Source: Phaeosaccion multiseriatum
Taxonomy: Eukaryota > Ochrophyta, other classes
Length of the DNA: 64,000 bases
Assembly: GCA_965112735.1 (NCBI GenBank)
Contig: OZ218950.1
Coordinates: 4,898,001-4,962,000 of the forward strand
Reading direction: 5' to 3'
The position numbers and the translations under genes are program-made. Below the pieces are notes generated by a model that worked only from the letters and a program-made list of their open reading frames with translations, had not been told where the DNA came from and did not search any database. Positions 34,595 through 49,300 of the stretch are shown here, in pieces (position 1 is the first letter of the stretch; each line of letters starts with the position of its first letter).

Positions 34595-37500
34595 ATGGAG
34601 GGGACGACGAGGTACCAGCCGCGGCCGTATCAGCTGGAGGCCTTCCGGACGGCATGCCGACAGAACACTGTCATGGTGGGAGACACCGGAGTGGGCAAGG
34701 TGAGGGAGGTCGAATGGAGCAGGACTTACCACATATCAGCACTGATGGAAGCTCGACCGTTGTGCCGTACGTTGGTCTTCTTTTTGTTATGGCGACACTC
34801 GTCCCACATTCATGGCCGTGCTTTGCTTGTCGCAGCGCTCACTCACTCACTCCTCCGCCTGTTTCCTCCCCTCCCCTCCCCTCCCTTCCCTTACCCACTG
34901 CTGCTCACCTCTCAATGCAACACACTCTCTTCTGTAGACTCTGGTGGCGCTCATGCTTCTCCAAAAGTTCTTTGAAGACCGCCCCGTCGGTAAGCGAAGT
35001 AGGCAGCGCACGCAGGCAGGGCAGCAGAGGGAGGGGGAGAGAGAGAGGCAAGCATGCAGGCAGGCAAGGCAGCTTGGGCACCCCTTCCTCTATCCGCCTC
35101 CGTCCACCCCTTGTCCTTCTGATCCCCCTTCTCCCCGCCCCTCCCATCCTTTCCCTCGGCTCTCGCCACCCCCCCAAATGCCCCAAACAACATCGAACCC
35201 TACTCCCCTTTCTACACGTGCCTCCGCCTCCCCCTCCACCCGAAATATCCCTCGGCTGTTTCTCTTCCCCTCTCCACCCACGAACCTCCTCCTCTCTCCA
35301 TCCCACATCCCAGACCCAGCCAAACCGCCCCCACCCGATGAGCGCAAGTGGTGTGTGCTCTTTGCTCCTACACAGGAGCTCGTGTTTCAGCAGGCTGCTA
35401 GGGCGCAGCTGTACACGCAGCAGCCCACTCGGGCCTACGTCGGGCAGGATCTGGACTACTGGAGTAGAAGCCAATGGAGAGAGACCTTCGAAGAGTTGAG
35501 TTGTGAGAGGAGGGGAGGGGAGGGGAGGGGAGGGGTGGTGGCTCTACCGTGGTGGAGTGAGACTTTTTTTTCCCGTAGTGACGTAGGGGCAGGCAGACGG
35601 ACTGGCAGGCAGACAAGCAGGCAGGGAGGCAAGCAGACTGGCAGACTGGCATGCAGGCAGGCAGGCAGTCCAGCTCAGTTCAGTAGTATTGGTCAGTTTT
35701 ATGGCCTCCAAATGGCTTTATTGGAGGGAGGGATGGGAGAGAGAGAGAGACAGACCAGAGATCGAGGAAATGAGAGAAAGAGGAAGGAGGAGGGAGGGAG
35801 GGAGGGAAGGAGGGAAGGAGGCAGGCAGACAGGCAGGCAGGGAGGCCTTGATCTTAACCCCCCCTCCCCCCTCCCCCTCCTCCTCCTCCTCCTCCTGTTC
35901 AGGAATACTATTATCGCCATGACCCCGGGCGCCTTCCTGAACCTTCTGCACCGCGGAAGGGAGTACATCGCTCTGGAGCAAATCGGCCTCATGATCTTTG
36001 ACGAGTGCCACCAGGCCAAGAAGAGGCACCCCTACGCCAGGATCATGGCCTTTTACGACAAGTGGAACCCCAAGTAAGTCAAGGGGAGGAAGAAGTCAGT
36101 GAATCGCAACTGAAGGAGGAGGGAGAAGGAGTACCATGTTCGTTTGTTCGTGGCTCTTGTCAATCTCTCAACATCTGGGTCAAATCAACCCGCGCCGTCC
36201 ACTGCCATCCGACAACACCCCCCCAACACAGGATGCCCCGTGTGTTCGGCATGACCGCTTCCCCAACCCTGGAGTGCATGGACGTACTGTGCTGCACGCC
36301 CTTCGTCTGTGAGACCACCAACACGTGTGCCTACGCCGCCGATGCGCACAGCTCCCTCCTGCTCTACGAGCCGTTTCAGCCATGCCCCAACACCTTGAGA
36401 GAGCTCGAGGTGGGTGCGTGGGTGCGTGGGTGCGTGGGTACGTGCGTGTGTGCGTGCGTGCGTACATGTTGCTCCGCTTTCCATCCGCTCTCTCTGCCTC
36501 TCTCTCACACACTCTCTTGGTGCGCATTTCCCATCCCCCCTCTTCTACTCACTCTCTTTTTTTCCTCTATTAATACTAAGCCCTACTGACCGGTTCCCTC
36601 CCTAACTCCCTCCCTCCCTCCCTCCCTCCCTCCATACCTCCCTCCTCCTCTCACTCACAGAGTCTCCTCCGCTCCCTGCATCGCCACAAGCTGTTCGACT
36701 TCCCCGAACAAGAAGCGCGGTTCATGACCTCCTTCGCCGGCCCCATCCTCTTCACCTACGCTCATCTCGGTCTGTGGTGCAGTGTGAGACACCTGGTGAT
36801 GCAGCTGGACAAGTTGCTGCGGACTCGCTTTGCCGTCTATAGGAATAATCCTGCCAAGTACGAGACCGACAAGGTGAGTGAGGACAGTGAGGAGGGCGGG
36901 GGGGGGGGGTAGGGAGGATGAGGAGGAGGAGGAGGAGTGCAATCACTGTTCAAGCCTCCGACGTGTCAACTGTTCTCGTGGTACCCTCCCTCTCTCCCTC
37001 GCTGCCCCCCTTTGTCTCACACTCTCCGTGTGTCGCACTCGCTCTCCCGCTCCCTTTCTCTCCTCTCCCTCTCTTCGCGCACGTGTGTGTGTGACGCCTT
37101 CCCTCCCTCCCTCCCTCCCTCCTTCCCTCCCTCCCTCCCTCCCTCCCTCCCTCCTTCCCTCCCTCCCTTTCTCTCCCTTTTCTCCCTCTCTCTCCCCGTC
37201 TCCCTCCCTCTCTGCCCCTCCTCCACCTCACCTCACCTCAGCTCGTGGTGGAGACTTTAGTGTGGGAGTTGAAGCAGTGCGCTGAACGCGAGCCTGAGCC
37301 GTACGCTCCCCCTGCATCAGCAGAGGCATCACAAGCAGGCAGGGCAGGAGGGGGGGGAAGAGGAGGGAAGGGGCGAGGGACTGCATCAGACGCAGAAGCC
37401 AGGGGAGGGGCAGAAGGAGGGGATGGGCGAGGGACCCCGTCAGAGGCAAGCAGTCATGGAGAAGAGCTGAAGGACGGCCAGTGTGCCGACGGGGAAACAC

Positions 37501-39894
37501 GTCTTGGAGATGCTGCTGTATCACCAACTGCTGCTGCTACTGCTGCTGCTGTATCACCAACTGCCGCTACTAGGGTACACACCTGTGGGTCCGGTGGTGC
37601 CTCGCCCGTGCAAGGAGGGCATGGCGTGGGGGGGGCGTCGCAGCTCACATCAAAGACCAAGGACTGGATCAACGGAGGAGGAGGGCTGCCGCAGCTTCAG
37701 AATGGGACGAATGGGACGAATGGGATGAATGGGATGAGTCCTCCAGTGCCAGTACTAGTCTCGCCGGGAGGAGGAGCTTCAGCCTTATGGGAAGCCAGGG
37801 AGGGTGGGCAGCAGGAGGGGGGGGGGGGGTTGCCCTGGTGGGAGGCTACGACGGGGGGGGAAGTTGTGATTGAAGGTAGAGGTCTGGTGTCGGTTCTCAA
37901 GCGGCCAAAAACGGCGGCTGTAGGAATGATAGAAGACCAAGACGAGGGTGGGGGAAAGGAAAGGGAGGAGGAGGAGAAGGAGGAGGAGAAGGAGGAGGAG
38001 GTGCTCGGTGACACCAGGCAAGGAGGAGAAGGAGGAGGAGAAGGAGGACGAAAAGAAGCAGGAGGAAGAGGACGAGGAGGAGCAGGGAGCGTTGGTAGTG
38101 CGGCTCTGGCGACACCACCTCTTGCGCAAGGAGCAGGGCAAGAGAAAGATGATCCGCTCTACCCTCCCCGGGAGGGCGATGGCCCTGATGATGATGATGA
38201 TGATGATGGGCCCTTGCGCTGGGGAGACGGGGTCACCCCGGGGCGGCTCAGAGTGCTTGTGACTACACTCATCAACTTCGCACTCAAGGAGCAGCAGGCC
38301 GCCTCGCAGGTACGCAGCGGTGTGCACAATAGAGAGAGCAAGAAGAAGGGTGCGGAGGATGGGGGGGGGGGGGAGGGGGACATGGGAGAGGGAGGAGGAG
38401 GAGGAGGAGGAGGAGGAGGAGGAGGAGGAGGAGGAGGGGACGAAGGAGGAGGAGAAGAAGCGCTGCCCGTGCTCGATTGGCGTCGGTGCTTCCGCTGCAT
38501 GGTGTTCGTGGAGCGAAGGGAGACGGCGCGCATCATGACTGAGTTCCTGCAACACGCCATTGGGCACATTCTCAAGTGCGGTTTTGTAGTCGGGAGAGCC
38601 AACAACAAGGGCGGGGGCGGGGGCGGGTCGAGTGGAGGCACGGCAGGAGGGTTGGAGGGACTGGGGCCCATGGGCTCAGCGGCAGAGATGGCACTCTCTC
38701 GCAACGGCAGTGGTGGTGGTCGTGGTGGGCAGGGTCAGGGTCATAGTGAGGGTGAGAGTCAGGGTCTTGCCGCTGCTGCTGCTGCTGCTGCTGCTGCTTC
38801 TACGCGACCCTTTGCGAAGCGCTCTCGGACCATGAAAGGCTTCGCTTCGACCATCAGCGACTTTCGACGGGGCAACATACAGGTGTTGGTGACGACAGAT
38901 GCATGCAGTGAGGGCATTGACGTGCCGGAGTGCAACATGGTCATCGCGATGGACAGGCTCAAGTCGTCGAGGAGCCTCATACACACCAAGGGCAGGTGCG
39001 TGAGGGGAGGGGATGACGGAGGTGGACGGACTCTAGAGACTGGGGGACGGGGACGGGGACGGGGACGGGGGCGGGACTGCCTTTGAGAGAGACGTAGAGG
39101 GAGGCCCGAGGCTATTTGATCACGCTCTTGCCACTCGTCCCGTCCACTGCCATCCCCACTCACACAAACAACACGACCTACCCTCTTCACCCTCACCCCC
39201 CCGTACCCTCACCCACCACTCTTGCTCCTCACCCCTCACTCCTCATCCCCACCCACCAACCAACCAAAACAACTCAGAGCCCGCGCTCGCAAGGGGAAAT
39301 TCTTCGTAATGGTGGGCAGCAACGACCAAGCAGAGGCCGACAGACTGCAGGGCATCGTCGAACAATCGCACGATATCCGCCGGAATGTTCTGCACTACGA
39401 ACAGGAGTCACCAGCGGGGCCCCTCCGGCTCAAGTTCCCAGGGCTCGTGCATCGCATTGAGTCTACTGGAGCCATTTTGGATCTTGATGTGGCCATTCCT
39501 CTCTTGCACGAGACGCTGCTGAAGCTGGGCTGTGATTTCAAGCCCTACTTTAGGGTCACGCAGTTGCCGAGTGGAGAAGTGGACTGGAGTGAGAGAGGAG
39601 GAGGAGCAGGAGGAGGAGCACGAGGAGGAGGAGGAGGAGGAGGAGGAGGAGGAGGCGATGCGCTTGTGACTGGGCCTAGTGGACGAAGTATGGACGAGTA
39701 CTGGCGAGTGCAGCATCGGGCAGGGATAATACCGTCCTTTGTTTTTACGTGCGAGGTGGAGCTGCCCACCTTTCTCCAGGTGAGTGAAAGAGGGGAATGA
39801 GAGGGGAGAGAAGGAGAGAGCGGGAGAGGTAGAGCTCCCCTCGGGTTGCTGACACGCACACACCTACTCACCCACCCACCCACACACCCACACG

Positions 39895-39934
<40 letters not shown>

Positions 39935-41512
39935 GACACCCACACGCAGGATGACCTCGCTGCCCCCCCCTGGTTGGGCAATCCCGGGCCCTTTCTAGCG
40001 GGCACGACACGCGCAGAGCTTGCCGCGAGCGGTCTGAGCGCCTTCCCCATCTGTACGTCAAAGTCGGAGGCGAGGGCGGCGGCGGCGTTCTTCGCGTGCA
40101 AGTACCTCTTGCGGAGGGGCTGCCTTGACGACAGGCTCAACCCTCTGTCCAACTCAGGTTGGTGAGACTTAGGTTATTATATGTTATGTGATGTTATGTT
40201 GTGTTATGTTAGGTATGTTATGTTGGTTAGAGTTGTGATGAGGAGGGTCCGATAGCGCTTTGCTTGGAGTAGGGTAGGGTGGGGTAGGGTAGGGTAGGGT
40301 AGAGTAGGGTAGGTTAGGGTAGGGTAGGGTAGGGCAGGGTGGGGTAGGGTAGGGTAGGGTGGGGTAGGGTGGGGTAGGGTAGGGTAGGGTGGGGTAGAGT
40401 AGGGTAGGGTAGGGTAGAGTAGGGTAGGGTAGGGTAGGGTAGGGTAGAGCAGGGTAGGGTAGGGTAGGGTAGGGTGGGGTAGGGTAGGGTAGGGTAGGGT
40501 AGGGTAGGGTAGAGTAGGGTAGGGAAGGGTAGGGTAGGGTAGGGTGGGGTAGGGTGGGGTAGGGTGGGGTAGGGTGGGGTCGGGTAGGGTAGGGTAGGGT
40601 AGGGTGGGGTAGGGTAGGGTAGGGTAGGGTAGGGTGGGGTAGGGTAGAGTAGGGCAGGGAAGGGCAGGGTGGGGTAGGGTGGGGTGGGGGTGGGGTAGGG
40701 TAGGGTAGGGTAGGGTAGGGTAGGGTGGGGTAGGGTGGGATGGGGCGGGGTCACAGGTCTCCCTGAGCAACAAATCAATACCCATCATTCAACGAACCCC
40801 CTCCCAAACCTCACAAACTACACCAACACACGAGAGCAGAACGCAACACGGTGAGTTGGGGCGGTCACTTCGGGAGCCGTGTGGTGGTGAGCAACCTCGT
40901 CGCCCATACCCCCATGACTCTGCGTCAGACACCAACATCCGCCCTAGGTGAGGGAGGGAGGGAAGGAGGGAGGGACGGAGGGAGGGACGGAGGGAGTGTG
41001 TGAGTGAGGGAAGGAGATAGATAGATGCGTATTGGTGGGTACTGACCTGCCCCCCCATTCCTTGCCTTCCCGTCCCGTCTCCTTATCCTCTCTCTCTCTC
41101 TCGCTCTTCTCCTGCTTCTCTCTGGCTGCTTGGCTGGCCTTCCCTCCCACCAGGTTTGCCCTCCATCCCTGGCAACGATGACTCCTCTGCACGCCTTATC
41201 CCAGCCATCCCAGCAGACGGCCCATTGGCAGCAGTAGCAGAGGGAAGGGAAGAGAAAAAGGGTACACCTGCTGTGCGAAGGGCTACAGCAATAGCAATAG
41301 GAGATGAAAGTGAAGGGAAGAACGGCTCTGTTCCTGCAACTGCTACGACTGCTGGTGCTTCTGCTGCGGCTGGTGCTGCGGTTGGGGCGGGAGAGGAGTC
41401 TCTCAACCGAGCGGAGGAGGATCAGGGCAAGGAGATGGCGGAGGACGAAGTCGTGACCATGTCCGTGTACTTTCTGCGGAGCCTCTACCCGGTAAGTGGC
41501 AAACAGAGCGGG

Positions 41513-41551
<39 letters not shown>

Positions 41552-43309
41552 GTGTGTGTGGGGGGGGGGGCGTTCGGGCTTGACACTTTGAAGTGCACTC
41601 CTGTCATGAGGAGTGTTTCTAGCGTCTGTCCTTGATCGCCCTCTCTCTCTCTGTGTGTGTATGCGCGTGTTTGTGCGAGTGTGGCCCTACCATACCCACC
41701 CATACATACCCATGAACATACCCACACCTACCTACCCTATATGCCTACTCCATCAGGTGACTGACCTGGAGGTGTGTGGCTCTACCCCTGTGGGGGCGTG
41801 CCTGCCTCTGGCGCTTCTCACTATGGGCCCCCTCCCTCTGGAGAAGTCCGTGCTGGAGAAGCTCGGTGTAATGGCCGGGTGCAAGAGGGTAAGTCAGTGA
41901 GTGTGTGAGTGAATGAGTGAGTGAGTGAGTGAGTGAGTGAGTCGGTGGGTGGCAAGAGGTTCAGTTTCAGTTTCAATTGATTGGACCTTCTGTGAGGGTC
42001 GTTGCGTGCATGCATACCTCTCTACCCTGGACTACGTGACCCAATCAATACCCCCCAACACCGAATATACAACACCTCAACCAACGCCACGTACACACGC
42101 GCACATACTCACTCTGAATGCAAGGCACACACACACACACACACACTCACACTCACACCACTGCAACGCACGCACACACACACGAATGTATACACACGCA
42201 CGCACACACACACACAAATGTATACACACGCACGGACACACACACACACTCCAACCCACGACGCTAAGGTGACTCTGACGCTAACCTCGAGCGAGCTGAA
42301 GGAGATCAAGAAGTGGCACCGCGAGGCCTTCGAGATGGTCGTGCACTATCGACTAGTGGTGGAGGAGAAGAAGAAGCAGGCCACGAAGCGACAGAAGATG
42401 CTCGAGAGGCAGGCACGGGTCTCTAGGGAGCTCCGAGAGCAGCAGGAGGCAAACAGCCTTGCGAGTGGGGGAAGAGCCACAGACCTCCAGGGGGGCGGGG
42501 GGGGGGGCGACAGCAGTGGGAATAGGAACAGTAATAAGTATGGCACGCAGAACCCAGATGACTTGGATGAAGGGGACACGATTACCAAGCAGGTTGGGGT
42601 GCAGCATCGGGTGGGCAAGAAGGGCAGCTGGCAAACGGAGCTTCCCGTGGCGACGGAGAAGGGCTACCTCTGCGCCCCACTGGTGCCTGTGGCTAGAGGA
42701 GGAGGGCAAGGGGGGGGTCGGGATCAGCAGACGACCATGACAGTCGACCCCAATCTACCCCCCGAGATCGACTGGCAGGTGGTGCGAGACGCCAATGAGG
42801 AGAAGGTGTATGGGGATGTGGAGGAGAGGCCGGAGGAGCTGACGCTCTATGTGCGAGTGAGCGAGCGAAGGAGTCGTTTCTACGCGGTGTTGGCGAGACC
42901 GGACCTTCGTCTCGGGGACTACTTGGAAGCGATAAAGTCGGAGGAGGATGGCTATCTCAACAAGGGTGTACCGGTGGAGGAGCTATTCTCACCGGAAGTG
43001 GCAGAAGGGTTCAAGATGGTCAAGCCTAGGGTTGGCTTGGGAAGGTGGGTGGGTGGGGGGGTGGGGGGAGTGGGTGAGTGGGTGAGTGGGTGAATGGGTG
43101 GATGGATGAGGGAGTACCGTTTTGCTGACCTTGCTTGTCGTCACAAACCCTCCACATGCCCTTGACACTTGACACCTGTGTTTCATCGCGATTATTATCA
43201 CCCACCCACCCACCCGCACCGGCCCAACCCCCCTATCCCTCCATCCATACCAATCACACCCACCGCCACAATCATCATACACGACTACACATCCACCCAC
43301 ACACACACG

Positions 43310-43342
<33 letters not shown>

Positions 43343-46300
43343 ACACACACACACTCTCTCACACACACACACACACACACACTCACACACACACCCTCAC
43401 ACACACACACACACACCCAGATGGTACACCATGGAGCAAATTGAGGAGGAGGGGCTTGACCTAGAACAACGCCTCATGCTCGCAGTGCCCATCAAGAGCA
43501 CTCAGCAAGCCTTTAGGGCGTCGCTCGAGGAGGCAGAGCAGAGGCTCACCGTCGTGGAGGGAGTGGGGGGTGGAGGAGGGAGCGGGCGTAGGGGGATGGG
43601 GGACGGGGAGGGGATGGCGTCAGGGGTGGCGGGGTACGACAGCGACGATGCCGATGATGCGGATGATGCGGCAGAGCGACGAGCGAAGGAGGAGGACGAC
43701 GGTTTCGCCCCATATCACTCCGATGACGACGAGGAGGAGGTATTTGTAGGAGGGGGCACAGCAGCAGTAGCAGCAGTTGGTGATGCAGCAGCGACCAGGC
43801 CAATTGGGCAGGGCAGCAGCGCCCCTCCGGGTCTCCAAGGAGGAAGGGCTCTTACTGTGGGTGCTGTGACAACCCTGCTGGGGTTGGGGAGTAGTCCTCT
43901 GATGCAGCAGCAGCAGGAGGAGAAGCAGCAGCAGCACTTGCAGCAGTTGGTAGTACAGCAGGAGCAGCAGCAGCAGCAGCTACAGAGCGTGGGCATCCTG
44001 GGCAGCCGGAGAGCAACGGATCTCGACACGATCATGCGACTTGGTCTCACGGAAGTGAGTGGGGGAGTGAGGGAGTGAGGGAGTGACTGAGGGACTGACG
44101 CACTATGTGACTGATTGACTTGGTGACTGAGTGAATGACAAGAACGTTACAGAGGTCGAGAGGGGGGATGGGGATGGCATGCACACACACACACACACAC
44201 ACGGACAGCAACACAAACACACTCACCCACTCTCTCCCTCTCACACACACACGGACAGCAACACAAACGCACTCACCCACTCTCTCTCACACACACGTAC
44301 ACCCACCCACGCACCCACCCACCCACCCACACACTCACACACACAGGACGAGCTCGCCGCCCTTCGCAAGGAGGAGAAGAGGAGGACCCGCAAGGCCGAC
44401 GAGGCCGAGGACTGCGGCATCTTCACTCGCAGGGCCTACCCCAGCTTCCTTATTCCGGACCTCACTACGAGGCTCTGTCTGCCTAGGAGGGTCTTCTTGG
44501 CTGTGGTACAGGTGCGTGTGTGAGGAGGGGTGGGGGGGGTGGGTAGGGGCATCCTTCCACTTTGTTCTCTTTCACTTCTCACCTCCCTCCCATCTCTCTC
44601 TCCCTCCCTCCCTCCCTCCCTCCCTCCTGCTCCCTTCTCTTCTCTTCCGACCCCCCTCTCTCTCCCCTCTCTCCCTCCCTCCCCTCCCTCCCTCTCTCTC
44701 TCGCCTCTCTCCCACCCCCCCTCTGTCTCCCTTCCTGTCCTCGTTACGATAGGTGGTGCCGAGGCTCTTCCACCTGGAGAGGGCAATGCTTGTGCGCACC
44801 CTTCATCAGGCGACAGTTCAGCCGGCTCTCAGGAGGTGAGTCGAAGAGAGTGGGATGGAAGTGAGTGAGTGAGTGAGTGAGAGAGAGAGTGTGTGAGAGA
44901 GAGAGTGTGTGAGTGAGAGAGTGAGTGAGTGATTGAGTGAGTGAGAGTTTGTGTGTGAGGGGGTGAATGAGAGAGCGGGTAGAGTGTGAGTGTGCATTTT
45001 GAGTGGAGTGCTTGGATATCGATACGTCGAAGCCTCAGTGAACGCCTCCACCTCCTCCACCCCTTCTGTCCCGGCACGGCATCTCTTTTGTTCGTGTTTG
45101 GCGGTTGCTTACAAACAGCACAAGTCCCTTCCTCTCTCATTCCCCTCTTCCCTCTCTTCTCGACACACACACAGCCCCTGGGGAAGCTTCGGTCAAGGCG
45201 ACTTCCGCCGTACTCCCTCCAACACCAATACGAGAGACCTGGTTGACTGCGTGACAAGGCGGCCGCACAACGAGCGCCTAGAGACCCTGGGGGACGCCTG
45301 GCTCAGCTACTACGTACGTACTTCTACTTGCTTTACGTTGGTGTGACCTGTCTGGGACCTTCCTTACTTGTTGGTTCTCCACACGCGAGTGCCCTAGGCC
45401 TTGTGATGTGGCGTGCTGTCCAGAGGCCGCTCCTCTGACCATCGTGCCGCCCAGCCACAGTCCACAGTCCACAGTCCACTGCCCGAGATGAGTGTAGGGA
45501 TGCGTAGCCTCCTCCTCCTCCTCCTCCTCCTCCTCCTCCTCCTCCTCCTCCTCCTCCTCCTCCTCCTCCTCCTCCTCCTCCTCCTCCTCCTCCTCCTCCT
45601 CCTCCTCCTCCTCCTCCTCCTCCTCCTCCTCCTCCTCCTCCTCCTCCTCCTCCTCCTCCTCCTCCTCCTCCTCCTCCTCCTCCTCCTCCTCCTCCTCCTC
45701 CTCCTCCTCCTCCTCCTCCTCCTCCTCCTCCTCCTCCTCCTCCTCCTCCTCCTCCTCCTCCTTCTCCTTCTCCTCCTCCTCCTCCTCCTCCTCCTCCTCC
45801 TCCTCCTCCTCCTTCTTTTCCTCCTCCTCCTCCTTCTCCTCCTCCTCCTTCTCCTCCTCCTCCTCCTCCTCCTCCTCCTCCTCCTCCCCCTCCCTCTCCT
45901 CATCCCCCTCCCTCTCCTCTTCCCCCTCCCCCTTCTCCCCCCTCTCTCCCACCCTCGCCTCACCCCCAGGTGAGTATGATGGTGTTCACAGCCAAGCCGC
46001 TGATGCTCGAAGAGGGCCTCATGACTCTGATGCGAGTGGAGGTGGTGAGCAACACGCGTCTGCAGCAAGCGGCCGGCTACCGCAGCCTACAGTACTTCTT
46101 GCATCCGCCGAGGTCCATCCTGGGGCAGCCCTTCTCGCATTGGGTACCCTCCATGCTCGCGCCGTAAGTACCTTGCCTTGCCTTCGTCTTCGCTTCCCTG
46201 ATCTTCACTTATCTTACCTTACTTTTTATGTTGCCACACATGGGCCTTACAACAGTCCAAGCGGAAGGGGATTGTGGGGCGGTGGGGAGGAGTCCGGACA

Positions 46301-49300
46301 GACGGGAGAGGGAGGGAAGGCTCCAGCAGCCAAGTCGCATACTTCTGTCTGTCTGTGTGTGTGTGTGTGTGTGTGTGTATACACACACTCCCTTCTCTCT
46401 CTCTGAGCCTCTCTCCCACTCCCTCTCACTCGCTCCCTCCCCCTCTTCCTCCCTCCCTTCCTCACCTCCTCTTCTGCTTCACCCGCCATCCTCCACCCAC
46501 ACACGTACGCCCCCCCAGTCCCGGCCGCACGTTGGTGAACTGGAAGACGCTGCCAGATGTTGTAGAGGCCATGCTCGGGGCGTTTCTCGTGACGGGGGGT
46601 GACGCCATGGCCAGCTTCGTGATGAAGGTCGGTGCAGTATGTCAGTGAGTGACTGCCATAGTATGTTAGTGAGTGACTGCCATAGTCTGGCACACGACAT
46701 GGCAGTGGTGCATGCACGATCCAAAGAAAGGGGGTGGGTCCCATGTGCCATGGTAAGCTCCCCGTACCGCAAAGTCCTCTGCAGTCTCTCCTTCTTGACT
46801 TATTGTTAGTCTCTCCTCACTCCCTCTCTGTCACCCCCACCTTTCCTCCCCTCTCTCCCCCCTGTCCACCCGCCCGCCCACACCTATCGGTCCTCCCTCC
46901 CCTCCCTCTCAGTGGCTGGGCATGCCAACACTGGACTGGGTCAAGAAACACAATAGACGCTACGAGCGGCTCGAGGCCCAGCGGAGGAAGGCCTTGGCCG
47001 AGTCTCTTCGCACACAGCGTTGGAGCGAGGAGGCCAATGCTGACCACGCCATAGCGGCGGCGGCGCTGGTGCAGCAGGAGCGTCAAGAGGAGGAGGCAGC
47101 AGCGAGGACGAGCTCAAAGCTCAGGCCAGAGGGGGCCACAGAGGGGGGCACAGAGGGGGGCACAGAGGAGCCTAAGGAAGGGCTTACAAAGGAGGCTATA
47201 GAGGGGGCTAGTTCAGAGGTTTCGAAGGGCATGCGAGCGGCCGAGGAGGCGGCTGCAGAAGCGGCGGCAGCAGCGGCGGCGGTACGTATGGTGGCGGACA
47301 GCACACCAGAGAAAGACTTTGGACTTTGGACTTTCCCTGCCTTCCTCCCTCTATTCCTCTCCCCCTCCCTCCCTCCCTCCCTCCTTCTGTCTGTCCGTTT
47401 ATGACGTCTCATTACTTGTGCTCATTGATTGCTTCGTACTTATTCCACTCTCCTCACTGCCTGACGGGTTGGGGGGGGGGGCTTGCCTTTTGCCTTCTAC
47501 CCTACCCTATCTTTTATGTCGTGTTGTCATCCTGTGTCCCCTCCCGCCCTCCCTCCTTAGGCGGCAGCAGCAGCGGACAAGGCGGCGAAGCTCGCCAGTG
47601 AGGCAGCGGACAGAGCGAAGGTGGCACGAGCTGTGGCGGAGGCCATCCGCAGAGGGGAAGACCTCCCGCTGCTGCCCCCTGCCCCGCCTGCCCCACTTGC
47701 CCGGCCCGCACAAGAAGAAGGCATGGCACCAGAAGAAGAAGAGATGAATGGATGCAACGGTTACGGTTACGCTCACGCTCATACTCACGGCCACACCGCG
47801 GGGCTGCTCTCTACAGGCGCTGGGGAGGGGGGCGGAGGAGGAGGGGGCGAGGAAAGCTTCACCGCCACCGACATGGAGAGGGAGATGGAGAGGGAGATGG
47901 AGAGAGAGATGGAGAGAGAGATAAAGAAGATGGAGAGAGAGATGGAGAGAGAGATGGAGAGGGAGAGAGAGATGGAGCTCTCCGAAGGCGGCTGCCCTTC
48001 ATTCGAGGGCTTTGCGAATGAGGAGGAAGAGGAGGTGAGGCGAGGGCTGTTGGGCTGTTGCTCAGCTGTCTGTAAGGCTGTCATGGGGTGGTGGGGGGTG
48101 AAAGGTGCTGTTGTGTCTTGCTTCGATTCTGTCCTCCATGACCTTCTCTGTCCACTAGCGCTCACCCCCTCCCTCCCACCCCACCGAAATGGCACGTCGA
48201 CCTCTTCCACCCCAACCCCAACCTACACATGTACAAACACTCTCTTTACCGTGCACCTCCCGCTCCCTCACCTACCGACCGCCTACGCCTCTCCCCTCTT
48301 TCCACTCTTTTCCCTCCCTCCCTCCCTCCCTCCCTCCCTCCCTTCCTTCCTTTCTCCCTCCCTCTCTCCCTCCCTCCCTCCCTCCCTCCCTCCCTTCCTT
48401 CCTTCCTTCCTTTCTCCCTCCCTCTCTCCCTCCCTCCCTCCCTCCCTAACCCCCCACCTACCCACCAGGAGGACATCCGTCTGCGAATCGTGGACAACAA
48501 ACGGCCGTGGCTGCAGGAACTCGAGGATGGTGTGGTGCATGAAGCCGACCTCGACGATGTGGACTACGCGGAAGACGGCATCACACCCCTCACCAAGCCT
48601 CCCACCACCCCCCACACGCTTCTCACCGCACCTATCTCCACGCCCCTCACGTCTCTATTAGGAGGAGGAGGAGGAGGAGGAGGAGGAGGAGGAGGAGGAG
48701 CCGTCGATGAGAAGGAGGAAGAGGAGGAGGAGGAGAAGGAGGGAAAGGAGGAGGTGCAGGACGACGGTATCGTTAACAGTAACGGTAGCAGTATCCGAGA
48801 GGCTTCTTCGGCAAGTGTCGCAGCAACAGTAGCAGGTGCAGGAGGTGCAGAAGGAGCAGCAATGGCAGTTGGTGATACGACTCGGTGGCCCTTCAGCGAC
48901 AAGGGCATGGCGGGCGTGTGGATACCCGAGTGGGAGAAGTATTCGCCCCCTCCCTGTCCGGAGCTGGTGCAAGTGGTGAGGGGTGTGGAGAAGGCGCTTG
49001 GCGGGTACAGCTTCAGGTACCCATGGCTGTGCCTCCAGGCGCTCACCCACCCGTCTTGGACCATGTTCGAGAAGGAGTGGAAGACAAGTGCTCGTAGGCC
49101 TGCGGAAGGCAGCAAGCAGGACCACCAGCAGCGGCGGTTGGTGATACAGCAGCAGCGGCGGTTGGTGACGCAGCCGTTGGTGATACAGCAGCCTCCACAG
49201 CAAGATGGTGGTGGCGACGGAGGACGAGGAGGAGCAGCTGGAGAAGGGTTGGCGGAGGGAGATAGGGGGGAGGGGGAGGAGGAGGAGGAGGAGGAGGAGG

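Noticed and set aside
40204-40788. Pro-Tyr-Pro-Thr-Leu repeat ORFs on the minus strand
   Set aside because: Antisense reading of the TAGGG array inside Dicer intron 9.
45278-46068. Long ORFs of poly-Glu, poly-Arg and poly-Leu
   Set aside because: They are the three frames of the (CCT)n array in a Dicer intron; exons on both sides splice in phase without it.
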